Assembly: GCF_017639205.1 (NCBI RefSeq)
Contig: NZ_CP071139.1
Span: 6,695,501 to 6,759,500, forward strand
From: Streptomyces nojiriensis
GTDB lineage: Bacteria; Actinomycetota; Actinomycetes; Streptomycetales; Streptomycetaceae
DNA length: 64,000 bases
Reading direction: 5' to 3'
Of this stretch, positions 1 through 7,774 are shown in pieces. The translations under genes and the position numbers were made by a program. Within the stretch, counting starts at the first letter, position 1, and each line of letters begins with the position of its first letter. The notes beneath the pieces were generated by a model that saw nothing but the letters and a program-made list of their open reading frames with translations, was not told the origin of the DNA and made no database searches.

Positions 1-179
1 TCCGAGTGCGGCTCGCGGGCGGTGGCGATGATGACGATCAGGTAGGCGCAGCCGTGCAGGGGGCCGACGGCCGAGGAGACCGCTTGCAGGTGGAGCGCGC
101 CGAGGTTGCCCAACAGAACGGCCAGGCTGCCGAGTTCCAGGAGTGCGGCGGCCCGCAGGAGCCGGCTCGGGTGGTGCAC
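1..179 (-). CDS. DUF3817-like small integral membrane protein (3' end outside window)
   Basis: Reading the minus strand from a GTG at 179 gives a protein beginning VHHPSRLLRAAALLELGS, followed by hydrophobic segments and a VGPLHGCAYLIVI stretch. That layout (N-terminal LLR..A..E, then GP.HG) is what I know from DUF3817 membrane proteins. The function of that family is not established. The GTG lies one base after the stop of the gene at 181-660, so the two are translationally coupled. The reading frame is still open at the window edge. Family assignment is by pattern only. Confidence 0.6.
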   Translation of the reverse strand, partial: MHHPSRLLRAAALLELGSLAVLLGNLGALHLQAVSSAVGPLHGCAYLIVIIATAREPHS

Positions 180-180
180 G

Positions 181-660
181 TCAGGCTCCTGTGGTGGATC
201 CGGGGCGGACGATCATCAAGACGGTCACCGTCGCCCACAGCAGGTTGAACAGTCCGGTGTGCATGCCCAGTCGGCCCACCGCCTGCAGGGCGGCATCGGC
301 CTTCCCCGGGGCGGCGGTGCCGTCGAGGACGGCCACCGCCGCGGACTGGCGCGGGAGTACCAGGATGCCGAGCACGGCAGCGGCCGCCGCGGTCAGTGCG
401 ATCGACGTGAGGAGCCAGGGGCTGCCCAGCACGTGGAGGCTGTGGGCGGTCGCCAGGCCGAACACCGGTACCACGACCGCGATCACGGCGTAGACCCGGC
501 AGATGCGGTGCAGCGTACGGACCTCGGCGCGGGGCGCCGGGCTCCCGGGCTCGGCCAGGGCGCGGCGGGCCGTCGAGGGGAACATGCTGGCGGCGACGGT
601 GACCGGGCCGATGGTGATGACCGCCGCCAGGACGTGGACGGCGAGCAGGAATTTCGTCAC
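181..660 (-). CDS. Small polytopic membrane protein, DUF2269-like
   Basis: A 159-residue hydrophobic protein with about four predicted membrane segments (roughly residues 3-25, 50-75, 80-102, 130-152). It starts with GTG (GTGACGAAATTC). The first segment (KFLLAVHVLAAVITIGPVTVAAS) resembles DUF2269-type membrane proteins; no enzymatic motif is visible. It is followed immediately by the DUF3817-like gene, so the pair probably forms one membrane operon. The 243 nt upstream to the GlxA-type gene at 904 are non-coding and hold the divergent promoters. Confidence 0.65.
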   Translation of the reverse strand: MTKFLLAVHVLAAVITIGPVTVAASMFPSTARRALAEPGSPAPRAEVRTLHRICRVYAVIAVVVPVFGLATAHSLHVLGSPWLLTSIALTAAAAAVLGILVLPRQSAAVAVLDGTAAPGKADAALQAVGRLGMHTGLFNLLWATVTVLMIVRPGSTTGA

Positions 661-891
661 GTGGGTGATCCAGGTGGTCAGGAGCGGGCGGGTGTCGAAA
701 GGCCGCGGGAACGGGGCCGGCGGCGCGCGGACACCGACGCTAGTCGCGGTTCACGGATGCCGGAAGCGGCTGGAATGCCGTCGACCAACGGATTGTGGCC
801 AACCGCGACCCGGGCCGGCCAGACGGCTGTGACCTGGGGGAACCGGCCCTTGTGACGACATCCCGGGGGAGAGGCCGATGCCGCGCCCAGC

Positions 892-897
892 TATCGT
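892..897 (+). promoter_or_regulatory. Candidate -10 element for a leaderless glxA-type mRNA
   Basis: TATCGT lies 6 nt before the ATG at 904. No Shine-Dalgarno sequence fits between them. This spacing is what leaderless actinobacterial transcripts show, so transcription probably starts at or next to the start codon. Inference from spacing only; no clear -35 was identified. Confidence 0.4.
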
Positions 898-903
898 CGG
901 GCC

Positions 904-1845
904 ATGCATACCGTGGTCGTGCTCGCCCTGGACGGTGTGATCCCGTTCGACCTGTCCACCCCGATCGAGGTGTTCGCGCGGACCCGGCTTCCCGACGGCC
1001 GTCCGGCCTACCGGGTCCGTGTCTGCGCACCCGCCGAGGAGGTCGACGCCGGGGCGTTCGTGCTGCGCGCGCCGTGGCCGCTGACGGAGCTGGCCGAGGC
1101 GGACACGATCATCGTGCCGGGTGTGGCCGACCCCGCGGCGCCCGTGCCCGAGGAGGTCCTCGACGCGCTGCGGCAGGCCGCCGCACGGGGAACCAGGCTC
1201 GCCTCCATCTGTGTGGGCGCCTTCGTCCTGGCCGCCACCGGACTCCTGGACGGTCTGCGCGTCACCACCCACTGGTCGGCCGCCGGGCTGCTCGCCGAGC
1301 TCCACCCCGCCGTCGAGGTGGACCCGGGTGTGCTCTACGTGGACAACGGACAGCTGCTCACCTCGGCCGGCGCCGCCGCCGGGCTGGACCTGTGCCTGCA
1401 CATGATCCGGCGCGACCTCGGCTCGGCGGTGGCCGCGGACGCCGCCCGGCTGTCCGTCATGCCACTGGAACGCGACGGCGGGCAGGCCCAGTTCATCGTC
1501 CACGACCAGCCGCCGGCCCCGCGCGGATCGGTACTGGAGCCGCTCCTGCGCTGGATGGAGGACAACGCCCGGCGCGACCTCACCCTTGATGACATCGCCG
1601 CACAGGGCGGCATGAGCGTCCGGACCCTCAACCGGCGCTTTCGCGAACAGACCGGCACCTCGCCGTTGCAGTGGCTGCACCGGGCCCGGATCCGGCAGGC
1701 GCAGTATCTGCTGGAAACCACCGCGCACCCCGTCGAACGGATCGCCGCGCAGGTCGGCTTCGGTTCTCCCACCGCGTTCCGGGAGCGCTTCAAGCGCCTC
1801 ACAGGAACCAGTCCGCACGCCTACCGGCGCACCTTTCAGGCATAG
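904..1845 (+). CDS. GlxA-family transcriptional regulator (DJ-1/PfpI domain + AraC HTH)
   Basis: A 313-residue protein with two modules. Residues about 3-170 form a class I glutamine amidotransferase-like DJ-1/PfpI domain, with the cysteine-containing elbow SICVGAFVLAATGLL near residue 100. Residues about 210-310 are an AraC-type double HTH (LTLDDIAAQGGMSVRTLNRRFREQTG, then ERIAAQVGFGSPTAFRERFKR). Such proteins are DNA-binding regulators whose DJ-1 domain is thought to sense small ligands; the ligand here is unknown. Its 3' end overlaps the convergent PLP-enzyme gene by 10 nt, with no terminator between them. No sequence link to control of the adjacent metal operon is visible. Confidence 0.85.
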   Translation: MHTVVVLALDGVIPFDLSTPIEVFARTRLPDGRPAYRVRVCAPAEEVDAGAFVLRAPWPLTELAEADTIIVPGVADPAAPVPEEVLDALRQAAARGTRLASICVGAFVLAATGLLDGLRVTTHWSAAGLLAELHPAVEVDPGVLYVDNGQLLTSAGAAAGLDLCLHMIRRDLGSAVAADAARLSVMPLERDGGQAQFIVHDQPPAPRGSVLEPLLRWMEDNARRDLTLDDIAAQGGMSVRTLNRRFREQTGTSPLQWLHRARIRQAQYLLETTAHPVERIAAQVGFGSPTAFRERFKRLTGTSPHAYRRTFQA

Positions 1846-2846
1846 GGCGAGACTTCGCCGAGGGCCCGGTTCCAGTCCATCCGGGACCAGGGGAGCGCGA
1901 GTTCGGCCCGGTCCTTAACTTGCCGCGGGGTCAGGGAGTCGACGGCGGCCGCCTCGTGGTGGCGGGCGTACACGCTGTCCACGTACCGGTGGCCGGTGTC
2001 GGCGGCGATGAAGAGGACCGTACGCTCCGGGGCCCGGGACCGTTCCCAGCGGGCGGCGAGGTAGCCGGCCCCGGTGGACAGGCCGGCGAAGACCGCGTGC
2101 CGCCGCAACAGGTCGACGCTGCCGGCCAGCGCGGCGTCGAAGGAGATCCAGTGGAGCGTGTCGTAGGACGCGTGGCTGACGTTCCCGAAGGGGATGGAGC
2201 TGCCGATCCCGGCGATGATGATCTCGGGGTCGGCCACGTGCCCGGCGCCGAAGGTGACACTGCCGAAGGGCTGCACGCCGACGAGTTCGACGTCGGGGGA
2301 GTCCTCCCTGAGGTAGCGGGCGAGGGCCCCGGTGGAGGCGCCCGAGCCGACCCCGCCGACCAGGGTCAGGGCCTTCCCGCCCGTCGAGTGCCGGATCCGC
2401 TCGGCCACCGCCCGGTAGCCCAGGTAGTGGATGTCGTCGTGGTACTGCCGCATCCAGTGGTATTCGGGGTGCTCCGCGAGGATCTCGTGGATGCGCTCGA
2501 CCCGCCGCTTCTGGTCCAGTTTCAGGTCCTCGCAGGGCTCCATCCGCTCCAGCGTCGCCCCGAGCACGGCCAGTTGGGTGCACAGGGTGGCGTCGACGGT
2601 CGTCGAGCCGACGATGTGACAGCGCATCCCGTGGCGGTGGCAGGCGAGCGCGAGGGCGTACGCGTAGATCCCGCTGGAGCTGTCCAGCAGGGTGTCCCCG
2701 CGCCGCACCACCCCCGTGTCGAGCAGGTGGCGGACCGCGGCGAGGGCGGAGACGACCTTCATGGTCTCAAAGCGCAGGCAGACGAGCCGGTCGTCGAGGC
2801 GTATCAGGTCGGGCCGGCCGATGGCCTCCGCGATGTGCTGGTCCAC
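1836..2846 (-). CDS. Cysteine-synthase-fold PLP enzyme, divergent (SbnA/CysM-like)
   Basis: A 336-residue fold-type II PLP enzyme. Start is the GTG at 2846, preceded by AAGGAG at 7 nt spacing; the frame stays open upstream but is not protein-like. K30 in FETMKVVSAL aligns with the PLP lysine of cysteine synthases. GGVGSGASTG matches the phosphate-binding glycine loop and GLSTGAGYLAA the C-terminal substrate loop. The usual TSGN loop reads SSGI (57-60), so the Asn that contacts PLP is replaced. Known relatives use O-acetylserine or O-phosphoserine for beta-replacement. The upstream kinase suggests an O-phospho-amino-acid substrate here, made for a metallophore precursor (inference). Last gene of the six-gene operon; its start overlaps the kinase 3' end by 80 nt. 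Confidence 0.75.
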   Translation of the reverse strand: MDQHIAEAIGRPDLIRLDDRLVCLRFETMKVVSALAAVRHLLDTGVVRRGDTLLDSSSGIYAYALALACHRHGMRCHIVGSTTVDATLCTQLAVLGATLERMEPCEDLKLDQKRRVERIHEILAEHPEYHWMRQYHDDIHYLGYRAVAERIRHSTGGKALTLVGGVGSGASTGALARYLREDSPDVELVGVQPFGSVTFGAGHVADPEIIIAGIGSSIPFGNVSHASYDTLHWISFDAALAGSVDLLRRHAVFAGLSTGAGYLAARWERSRAPERTVLFIAADTGHRYVDSVYARHHEAAAVDSLTPRQVKDRAELALPWSRMDWNRALGEVSPYA

Positions 2847-3792
2847 TCGGGAACTCCTTGGTCGTCGGGAGGGGCGGGAAGGTCGTGAAGACGCGGGTGG
2901 CGGCGATGCCGTTGCTGTCCAGCGCCCGCACGCAGCCGCGGATGCGGTGGCGCAGGCGCGGGGCCGCCGGGTCGAGGAGCAGACCGGCCACCGCACCGCT
3001 GTGCGCGATCTGGACCCCCAGGGCCCCGAGCCGCCGGCCGATGCCGGTGAGCGTGTCGAACTCCGGGTGGCGAAGCCGCTGTTGGCCCCGCCGTGCGCTG
3101 GCGCTCGCGACCTGGCCCAGCAGGGCCGCGTCGCCCGTGGCCACGGCCCGGCGCAGCAGGGCGCGCAGCCGCTCGAAGGCGCGTACGTCGCTCTCGTCGT
3201 ACGCAGGGACCGGCAGGGCGAGGGTGTCCACGGGCGCGCCGCCGCCCAGGGCGCAGCCCACGACGACGAGGGGCGGCAGGCGGGGGCCGAGGACCTCCAG
3301 GACGCGCCCCTCGCGCTGGGCGAAGAGCGCCGGGCGGGCGTCGAGCATCAGCGGGTCGCAGGCCAGTTCGGCGCGCACCGCCAGCCGGGCGACGGCAGCG
3401 GGCGCCAGCCGCACCCCGTAGGAGTCCGCGACCGCGCGCACGACGGCGATGACATCACTGGTGGAGCTGCCCATGCCGAGGCCCACCGGGATGTCGCCGG
3501 TGATCCGCAACTCCCCTCCGCAGGGCGGCTCCCGGCGCCGCGGCGCGCATTCCGCGACGGTGAGGGCCGCCGCGCGGGCGGCCTTCGTACGGTCGCCCGG
3601 CAGGACGGTGAGCTGCTCCGGCGGGGTACCGGGCAGCCGGGTGAACTCGGCCCGGCTGCCCATCCCGGTCATCGGCAGGGTGACCAGGCCGGCGCACCGG
3701 CGCCCGGTGGCGTCGAGGAAGACGCCCTGGAGGAGCTCGCCGTGGTGGCAGGCGGCCTGCCCGGCGCCACGGCGGGCGGTGGGCACGTTCAC
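2767..3792 (-). CDS. GHMP-superfamily kinase resembling L-threonine kinase PduX
   Basis: A 341-residue kinase. Start is the GTG at 3792, overlapping the previous stop as GTGA. GELLQG at 18-23 matches the N-terminal signature of PduX/BluE-type L-threonine kinases. PVGLGMGSSTS at 102-112 is the GHMP ATP-binding motif. PduX phosphorylates free L-threonine for cobalamin side-chain synthesis, but no cobalamin gene lies nearby. The partner PLP enzyme of the cysteine synthase fold suggests the kinase instead supplies O-phospho-serine or -threonine to that enzyme (inference). The C-terminal tail overlaps the next gene by 80 nt and is low-complexity, so the true end of the fold is probably near residue 320. 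Confidence 0.75.
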   Translation of the reverse strand: MNVPTARRGAGQAACHHGELLQGVFLDATGRRCAGLVTLPMTGMGSRAEFTRLPGTPPEQLTVLPGDRTKAARAAALTVAECAPRRREPPCGGELRITGDIPVGLGMGSSTSDVIAVVRAVADSYGVRLAPAAVARLAVRAELACDPLMLDARPALFAQREGRVLEVLGPRLPPLVVVGCALGGGAPVDTLALPVPAYDESDVRAFERLRALLRRAVATGDAALLGQVASASARRGQQRLRHPEFDTLTGIGRRLGALGVQIAHSGAVAGLLLDPAAPRLRHRIRGCVRALDSNGIAATRVFTTFPPLPTTKEFPSGPAHRGGHRPARPDTPRRPARLPAL

Positions 3793-4634
3793 GGCTGCCC
3801 CGCCGTCCGGTAGCGGTACAGGGTCGTCGGGTCGGCGCTGAACTGGGAGAAGGGGAAGGGCTCCGCGGACAGGGCGGTCACCCCGGAGCCGAGGAAGGCC
3901 CGGGCCACCGCGCTGCCGCTCTGCGCGTAGACGACCAGCGGGACGCCCCGGGCGCGGCAGCGGTCGAGGACGGTGTCGAAGGAGCCGTTGCCGAGGGTCA
4001 TGCCGGTGGCGACGACCGCGTCGGCGTGCTCCAGCACCTCGTGCATGTCGGTGGTGACGGGATCGCCCCACTGGGTGGACCTGAGGTTGAAGTCGCACGC
4101 CAGCGGCACGCCGCCCCGCTCGCGGATCGCCGCGACCAGCGGGTTCACCACGCCGATGAGGCCGACCCGGGCGCCCGGGCCGATGTCCAGCAGCCCTGCG
4201 ATGGCCGCGTCGCGGGCCCGGGCGCGCACTTCGGGGGTGCCTGCGGGGAGGGTGACCGGCTCCGCTCCGGCGTCGCGGTGCGGACGCTGCGCGGACAGGT
4301 ACGCGTCGAGTGCGGCGATCCGCAGCGGGCGCGGAGCCTCGCGCAGCAGGACGTCGAGCGGGGCGCCCGAGGCGTCGCGGCAGACCGACGGGTCGATCTC
4401 GCCGGCCTCGAAGGCACAGCCGCCGAAGGAGTCGCCGAGGCGCACCAGGACGTACTGGTTGAGGTAGGTGGTGTCGCCGCCGGCCAGCCGGGTGCCGTGG
4501 TGGATCCAGAACACGCTGGTCGCCACGAGTTCGCTGGGCAGTGGGCCGTGTTCACCGGCCAGTACGGCCGCGATGAGGGCGTCGACGGTCGGCGCGGGTG
4601 AGGGTGCGGGCGCGGTGGTCGGGTGGCTCGTCAT
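3789..4634 (-). CDS. DUF364/DUF4213 putative heavy-metal chelation protein
   Basis: A 281-residue protein. Start is the ATG at 4634 (ATGA overlap with the ATPase stop, AAGGAA upstream). The N-terminal half carries VFWIHHGTRLAG and LGDSFGGCAFEAGEID; the C-terminal half is Rossmann-like (RVGLIGVVNPLVAAIRERG, ADAVVATGMTLGNGSFDTVLDRC). This is the arrangement of DUF4213 plus DUF364 proteins, described as putative heavy-metal chelation domains, usually beside metal ABC transporters. Its exact role is unknown. Position between the ABC transporter and the two enzymes suggests intracellular metal release or handling. Confidence 0.75.
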   Translation of the reverse strand: MTSHPTTAPAPSPAPTVDALIAAVLAGEHGPLPSELVATSVFWIHHGTRLAGGDTTYLNQYVLVRLGDSFGGCAFEAGEIDPSVCRDASGAPLDVLLREAPRPLRIAALDAYLSAQRPHRDAGAEPVTLPAGTPEVRARARDAAIAGLLDIGPGARVGLIGVVNPLVAAIRERGGVPLACDFNLRSTQWGDPVTTDMHEVLEHADAVVATGMTLGNGSFDTVLDRCRARGVPLVVYAQSGSAVARAFLGSGVTALSAEPFPFSQFSADPTTLYRYRTAGQP

Positions 4635-5467
4635 GACGTTCCTTGTCGGAGTACGGGAAGGGGTTCGGGTGCGGGGGCGGGGGCGGAGGGGAGCGCGGTG
4701 GCGCGCAGGGGGCCGCGGTAGGACACCGAGAGCCGCCCCAGGGAGTCGGTGGCCAGTTCGGCGTCGACCTCGAAGATCCGGGCGAGATGCTCGGGGGTGA
4801 GGACGGCGGCGGGGGTGCCGGAGGCGATCAGGCGGCCCCGGTGCATGAGCAGCAGCCGGTCGCAGTGGCGGGCGGCCAGGGTGAGGTCGTGCAGGGCGAC
4901 CAGGACCGTCTGCGGGGTGCCGGCGAGCAGTTCCATCAGTTCCAGCTGGTGTCTGACGTCCAGGTGGTTGGTGGGCTCGTCGAGGAGCAGACCGTACGGT
5001 TGCTGGGCGAGCGCGCGGGCGATGTGGGCGCGCTGCCGCTCGCCGCCCGACAGGCCCTTCCAGGAGCGCCCGGCGAGCGCGGTGAGGCCGACGCGGTCCA
5101 GCGCGGCGGCGACGACCGCCCGGTCGGTGGCGTCCGGTCCGCGCAGGCTGTCGCGGAAGGGGGTCCGGCCCAGCCCCACGACGTCGGCGACCCGCAGGTC
5201 GGTGCCGGGTCCGGAGTCCTGTTCCACGAAGGCGATCCGGCGGGCGATCTTGCGGGCGCTCCAGTCGTGTACCGTCCGGCCGTCGTAGCGCACCGTTCCC
5301 GCGTCGGGCGCGCGCAGCCCGGCCAGGCAGCGCAGCAGCGAGGACTTGCCGGAGCCGTTGGGGCCGAGCAGTCCGACCGTCTCGCCCGGCGCGACGTCCA
5401 GGTCGACCCCGCGGACGACGGGCGTGCCCGAGGCCGCCCAGCTCAGGCCTTCGGCGGTGATCCTCAC
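4631..5467 (-). CDS. ABC transporter ATP-binding protein, FecE/FepC type
   Basis: A 278-residue cytoplasmic ATPase. Walker A GPNGSGKS at 35-42, signature LSGGERQR at 139-146, Walker B LLLDEP about 160-165, and the switch histidine in ALHDL. The LGRTPF segment after the Q-loop is typical of iron-siderophore/B12/heme importers. Start is the GTG at 5467, overlapping the permease stop by 4 nt. With the FecCD permease and lipoprotein it forms a type II metal-chelate importer. Confidence 0.9.
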   Translation of the reverse strand: MRITAEGLSWAASGTPVVRGVDLDVAPGETVGLLGPNGSGKSSLLRCLAGLRAPDAGTVRYDGRTVHDWSARKIARRIAFVEQDSGPGTDLRVADVVGLGRTPFRDSLRGPDATDRAVVAAALDRVGLTALAGRSWKGLSGGERQRAHIARALAQQPYGLLLDEPTNHLDVRHQLELMELLAGTPQTVLVALHDLTLAARHCDRLLLMHRGRLIASGTPAAVLTPEHLARIFEVDAELATDSLGRLSVSYRGPLRATALPSAPAPAPEPLPVLRQGTS

Positions 5468-6585
5468 AGCTCACCCCTCCTGCGCAGGACGAGGAGGAAC
5501 AGCGGTACGCCGAGCAGCGCGGTGATCACGCCGACCGGTATCTCGCGCGGCGCGAAGGCGACCCGCGCCAGGGCGTCGGTCCACACCAGGAACACCGCGC
5601 CCGCGAGCGCCGCGTGGGGGAGCAGCACCCGGTGCAGCGGACCGGCCAGCAGGCGCACCCCGTGCGGGACGATCAGTCCGACGAACCCGATGGCGCCGAC
5701 GGTGGCCACCGCCACCGAGGTCAGCACGGCCGTCGCCACGAGCAGCAGCATCCGGGTGCGCCGCACGCCGATCCCCAGCGAGGCGGCGGTGTCCGCGCCG
5801 AACGCGAGGCCGTCGAGGGCGTTCGCGCACAGCCAGGCGGCCGCGAGCCCCAGCGGGGTGACGATCGCGCAGACCACGACGGCGTTCCAGCGGGCCGGGG
5901 CCATCGAGCCCAGCAGCCAGTGGGTGAGGGCGCGCGTGGTGTCGGCGTCGGCCGAGGCCATCAGGACGAGCGAGGTCAGGGCGGTGAAGAGCTGCCCGAC
6001 GACCACGCCGGTGAGGACGATGCGGACCGAGTCCAGGCCCGTCCGGTGCAGCAGCGCCACCAGCAGGCCGAAGGAGAGCAGGGCGCCGACGAGGGCGCCG
6101 CCGGTGATCCCGAGGGTTCCGGCGGCCGGCCCGGACAGGGGCAGGACGGCCACCGCGACGGCCCCGGCCGAGGCCCCCGAGGACACGCCGAGCAGGTACG
6201 GGTCGGCCAGCGCGTTGCGGGTGACGGCCTGCAGCACGGTGCCGCAGACCGCCAGCGAGGCGCCGACCAGGGCCGCCATCAGGACCCGCGGCAGCCGCAG
6301 GTCCCAGACCAGCGAGTCCAGCAGCGGCGGCAGCGGTTCGGTGGCCAGGCCCAGCCGGGCCCCGAGCGCCCGGCCGAGGTCGGTCCACCCCACGTCGGCG
6401 CTGCCGATACGGGTGCTCGCCGCCACCGAGGCGACCAGGACGAGCACGCCGACGAGGAACAGCCCCGCCCGAGCCGGTGCGCCGGACCGCCCGGCCCGCG
6501 GCGGCGCGGACGGCGCGCTCACCCGGACCTCGCGGGCGGCCGGAAGCAGCAGGTCCACCACCCCCACCGCCGGGTCAGCGGACAT
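5464..6585 (-). CDS. FecCD-family ABC transporter permease
   Basis: A 373-residue polytopic protein with a disordered Pro/Ala-rich N-terminus (about 40 residues) and then some nine or ten membrane segments. Family hallmarks are RLPRVLMAALVGASLAVCGTVLQAVTRNALADPYLLGVSSGAS and, near the C-terminus, GFVGLIVPHGVRLLAGPLHR. It carries metal-chelate substrates across the membrane with the ATPase encoded next. It overlaps the lipoprotein gene upstream by 11 nt. Only one permease is present, so it probably works as a homodimer. Confidence 0.9.
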   Translation of the reverse strand: MSADPAVGVVDLLLPAAREVRVSAPSAPPRAGRSGAPARAGLFLVGVLVLVASVAASTRIGSADVGWTDLGRALGARLGLATEPLPPLLDSLVWDLRLPRVLMAALVGASLAVCGTVLQAVTRNALADPYLLGVSSGASAGAVAVAVLPLSGPAAGTLGITGGALVGALLSFGLLVALLHRTGLDSVRIVLTGVVVGQLFTALTSLVLMASADADTTRALTHWLLGSMAPARWNAVVVCAIVTPLGLAAAWLCANALDGLAFGADTAASLGIGVRRTRMLLLVATAVLTSVAVATVGAIGFVGLIVPHGVRLLAGPLHRVLLPHAALAGAVFLVWTDALARVAFAPREIPVGVITALLGVPLFLLVLRRRGEL

Positions 6586-7603
6586 GTCCGAGGTCCTTCA
6601 TCCCCGCCGCCAGCAGCCCCAGGGCGTGCACGGACCGTACGGAGGGGTCCAGTTCGATCCCCGGCACCTCGATGATCCTGTTCTCGCGGACCGCCGCCAG
6701 CTTGGAGACCACCGGGTCCGCGGCCATCGCGGCGCGCTTCTCGGCGGCGCTGTCGCCGGGCCGGCCGCGCTCGCTCAGGTCACCGATCACGATGAAGTCC
6801 GGGTCGCGCCGGGCGACTTCCTCCCAGGAGACCTCGGGCCAGTCCTCGGCCACGTCGTCGAAGGCGTTCTTCGCGCCGACGATCCGGCTCATCTCACTGG
6901 GCAGACCGGTCCGCCCGGCGACGTACGGCATGCCGTTGAAGACCGAGTAGAGGTAGACGACCGTGGGCTGCTTCCCGTCCCGGGCGGTGGCCCCGGCGGC
7001 GCTCTCGCCGGCCTTGGCGACGGCGGCGCGCTGCTCCTGGGCGAGCCGGCCGGCCCGTTCCTCGCCGCCGAAGACCTTGCCGAGCAGCTCGTAGTCGGAG
7101 AAGAGCAGTTCGAAGGGGGACTTCCCGGCCTCGTTCTGCTGCGGGCAGTCCACCGCGCTGACGAAGGCGGGGACCCCCAGCGCGGCCAGTTCCTCGCGGG
7201 TGCCGGCGCGGTCCTTCGTGTAGAGGTCGGTGGAGCCGGCCACCACGAAGTCGGGTGTGGCCGCGCGCAGTTGCTCACCGGTGGCGATCTTGGGGGCGAT
7301 GACCGGGACCTTGGCGTAGGCGTCCTGGTACTGCGCGGGGATCTTCGTCTTGAGGTTGGCCGTCCCGGCCATCCGGTCCTGGAGCCCCAGCTCCAGCAGG
7401 GTTTCGGTCGAGGCCTGGTCCAGGGCGACGGCGCGCTGCGGGGGCCGGTCGAAGGAGAGCTGCCGCCCGCAACTGCCGAGCACCGCCGTCCGGGCCGCGG
7501 GCTCGCCCTTCGGTGCGGGGGCGCCGGTGGTGGCCGAGCAGCCCGTGGTGGCGAGGGCCAGGGCGAGTGCGAGGGGGATGCCGATCCGGGCGCGGTGGCG
7601 CAT
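6575..7603 (-). CDS. Metal-chelate substrate-binding lipoprotein (FecB/FepB-like)
   Basis: A 342-residue exported lipoprotein. The signal peptide ends in lipobox LATTGC, with lipidated C22. The mature part has the TroA/FecB helical-backbone architecture (RAVALDQASTETLLELGLQDRMAG ... DPDFIVIGDLS). Start ATG at 7603 is preceded by GGAG. It is the first gene of the operon; the Zur-like box lies 85 nt upstream, so it should carry the promoter. The ligand cannot be read from sequence. Confidence 0.88.
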   Translation of the reverse strand: MRHRARIGIPLALALALATTGCSATTGAPAPKGEPAARTAVLGSCGRQLSFDRPPQRAVALDQASTETLLELGLQDRMAGTANLKTKIPAQYQDAYAKVPVIAPKIATGEQLRAATPDFVVAGSTDLYTKDRAGTREELAALGVPAFVSAVDCPQQNEAGKSPFELLFSDYELLGKVFGGEERAGRLAQEQRAAVAKAGESAAGATARDGKQPTVVYLYSVFNGMPYVAGRTGLPSEMSRIVGAKNAFDDVAEDWPEVSWEEVARRDPDFIVIGDLSERGRPGDSAAEKRAAMAADPVVSKLAAVRENRIIEVPGIELDPSVRSVHALGLLAAGMKDLGHVR

Positions 7604-7687
7604 GGGTTCTCCGGTCTGGGAAGAGCGTGGGTGTGGGCGTGGGCGTGGTCGGGCGCCGGGCAGAGGCGCCGCGTTCGAAGGGTACTG

Positions 7688-7708
7688 TAATGGTTATCGT
7701 TTTCATTA
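7688..7708. promoter_or_regulatory. Zur-like operator between divergent importer operon and MFS gene
   Basis: A 21-bp AT-rich inverted repeat in a very GC-rich context: half-sites TAATGGTTAT and GTTTTCATTA around a central C. The right half read in reverse (TAATGAAAAC) closely matches what I know of actinobacterial Zur sites (TGAAAA-centred). It differs from the DmdR/DtxR iron box (TTAGGTTAG type). It sits 85 nt from the lipoprotein start and 67 nt from the MFS start, so one site could control both. The zinc assignment is inference from motif similarity. Confidence 0.6.
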
Positions 7709-7717
7709 ACACCCTCG

Positions 7718-7742
7718 GGTCGCGGTTCGCCGAACCGCGACC
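7718..7742. promoter_or_regulatory. Perfect 25-bp palindrome, probable second operator
   Basis: Arms GGTCGCGGTTCG and CGAACCGCGACC match over all 12 positions around a single central C. A one-base loop is unfavourable for an RNA hairpin, so a dimeric repressor site is more likely. It lies 9 bp from the Zur-like box and ends 32 nt before the MFS start. No regulator gene adjoins it. Confidence 0.55.
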
Positions 7743-7774
7743 GCACCCTGCCGACGAATTGAGGAGCACCCACC

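Noticed and set aside
2767..5474. Apparent fusion proteins joining adjacent metal-operon genes in one open frame
   Set aside because: The upstream halves are out-of-frame readings of the neighbouring gene. Real starts with 4-nt overlaps exist at 3792 and 4634.
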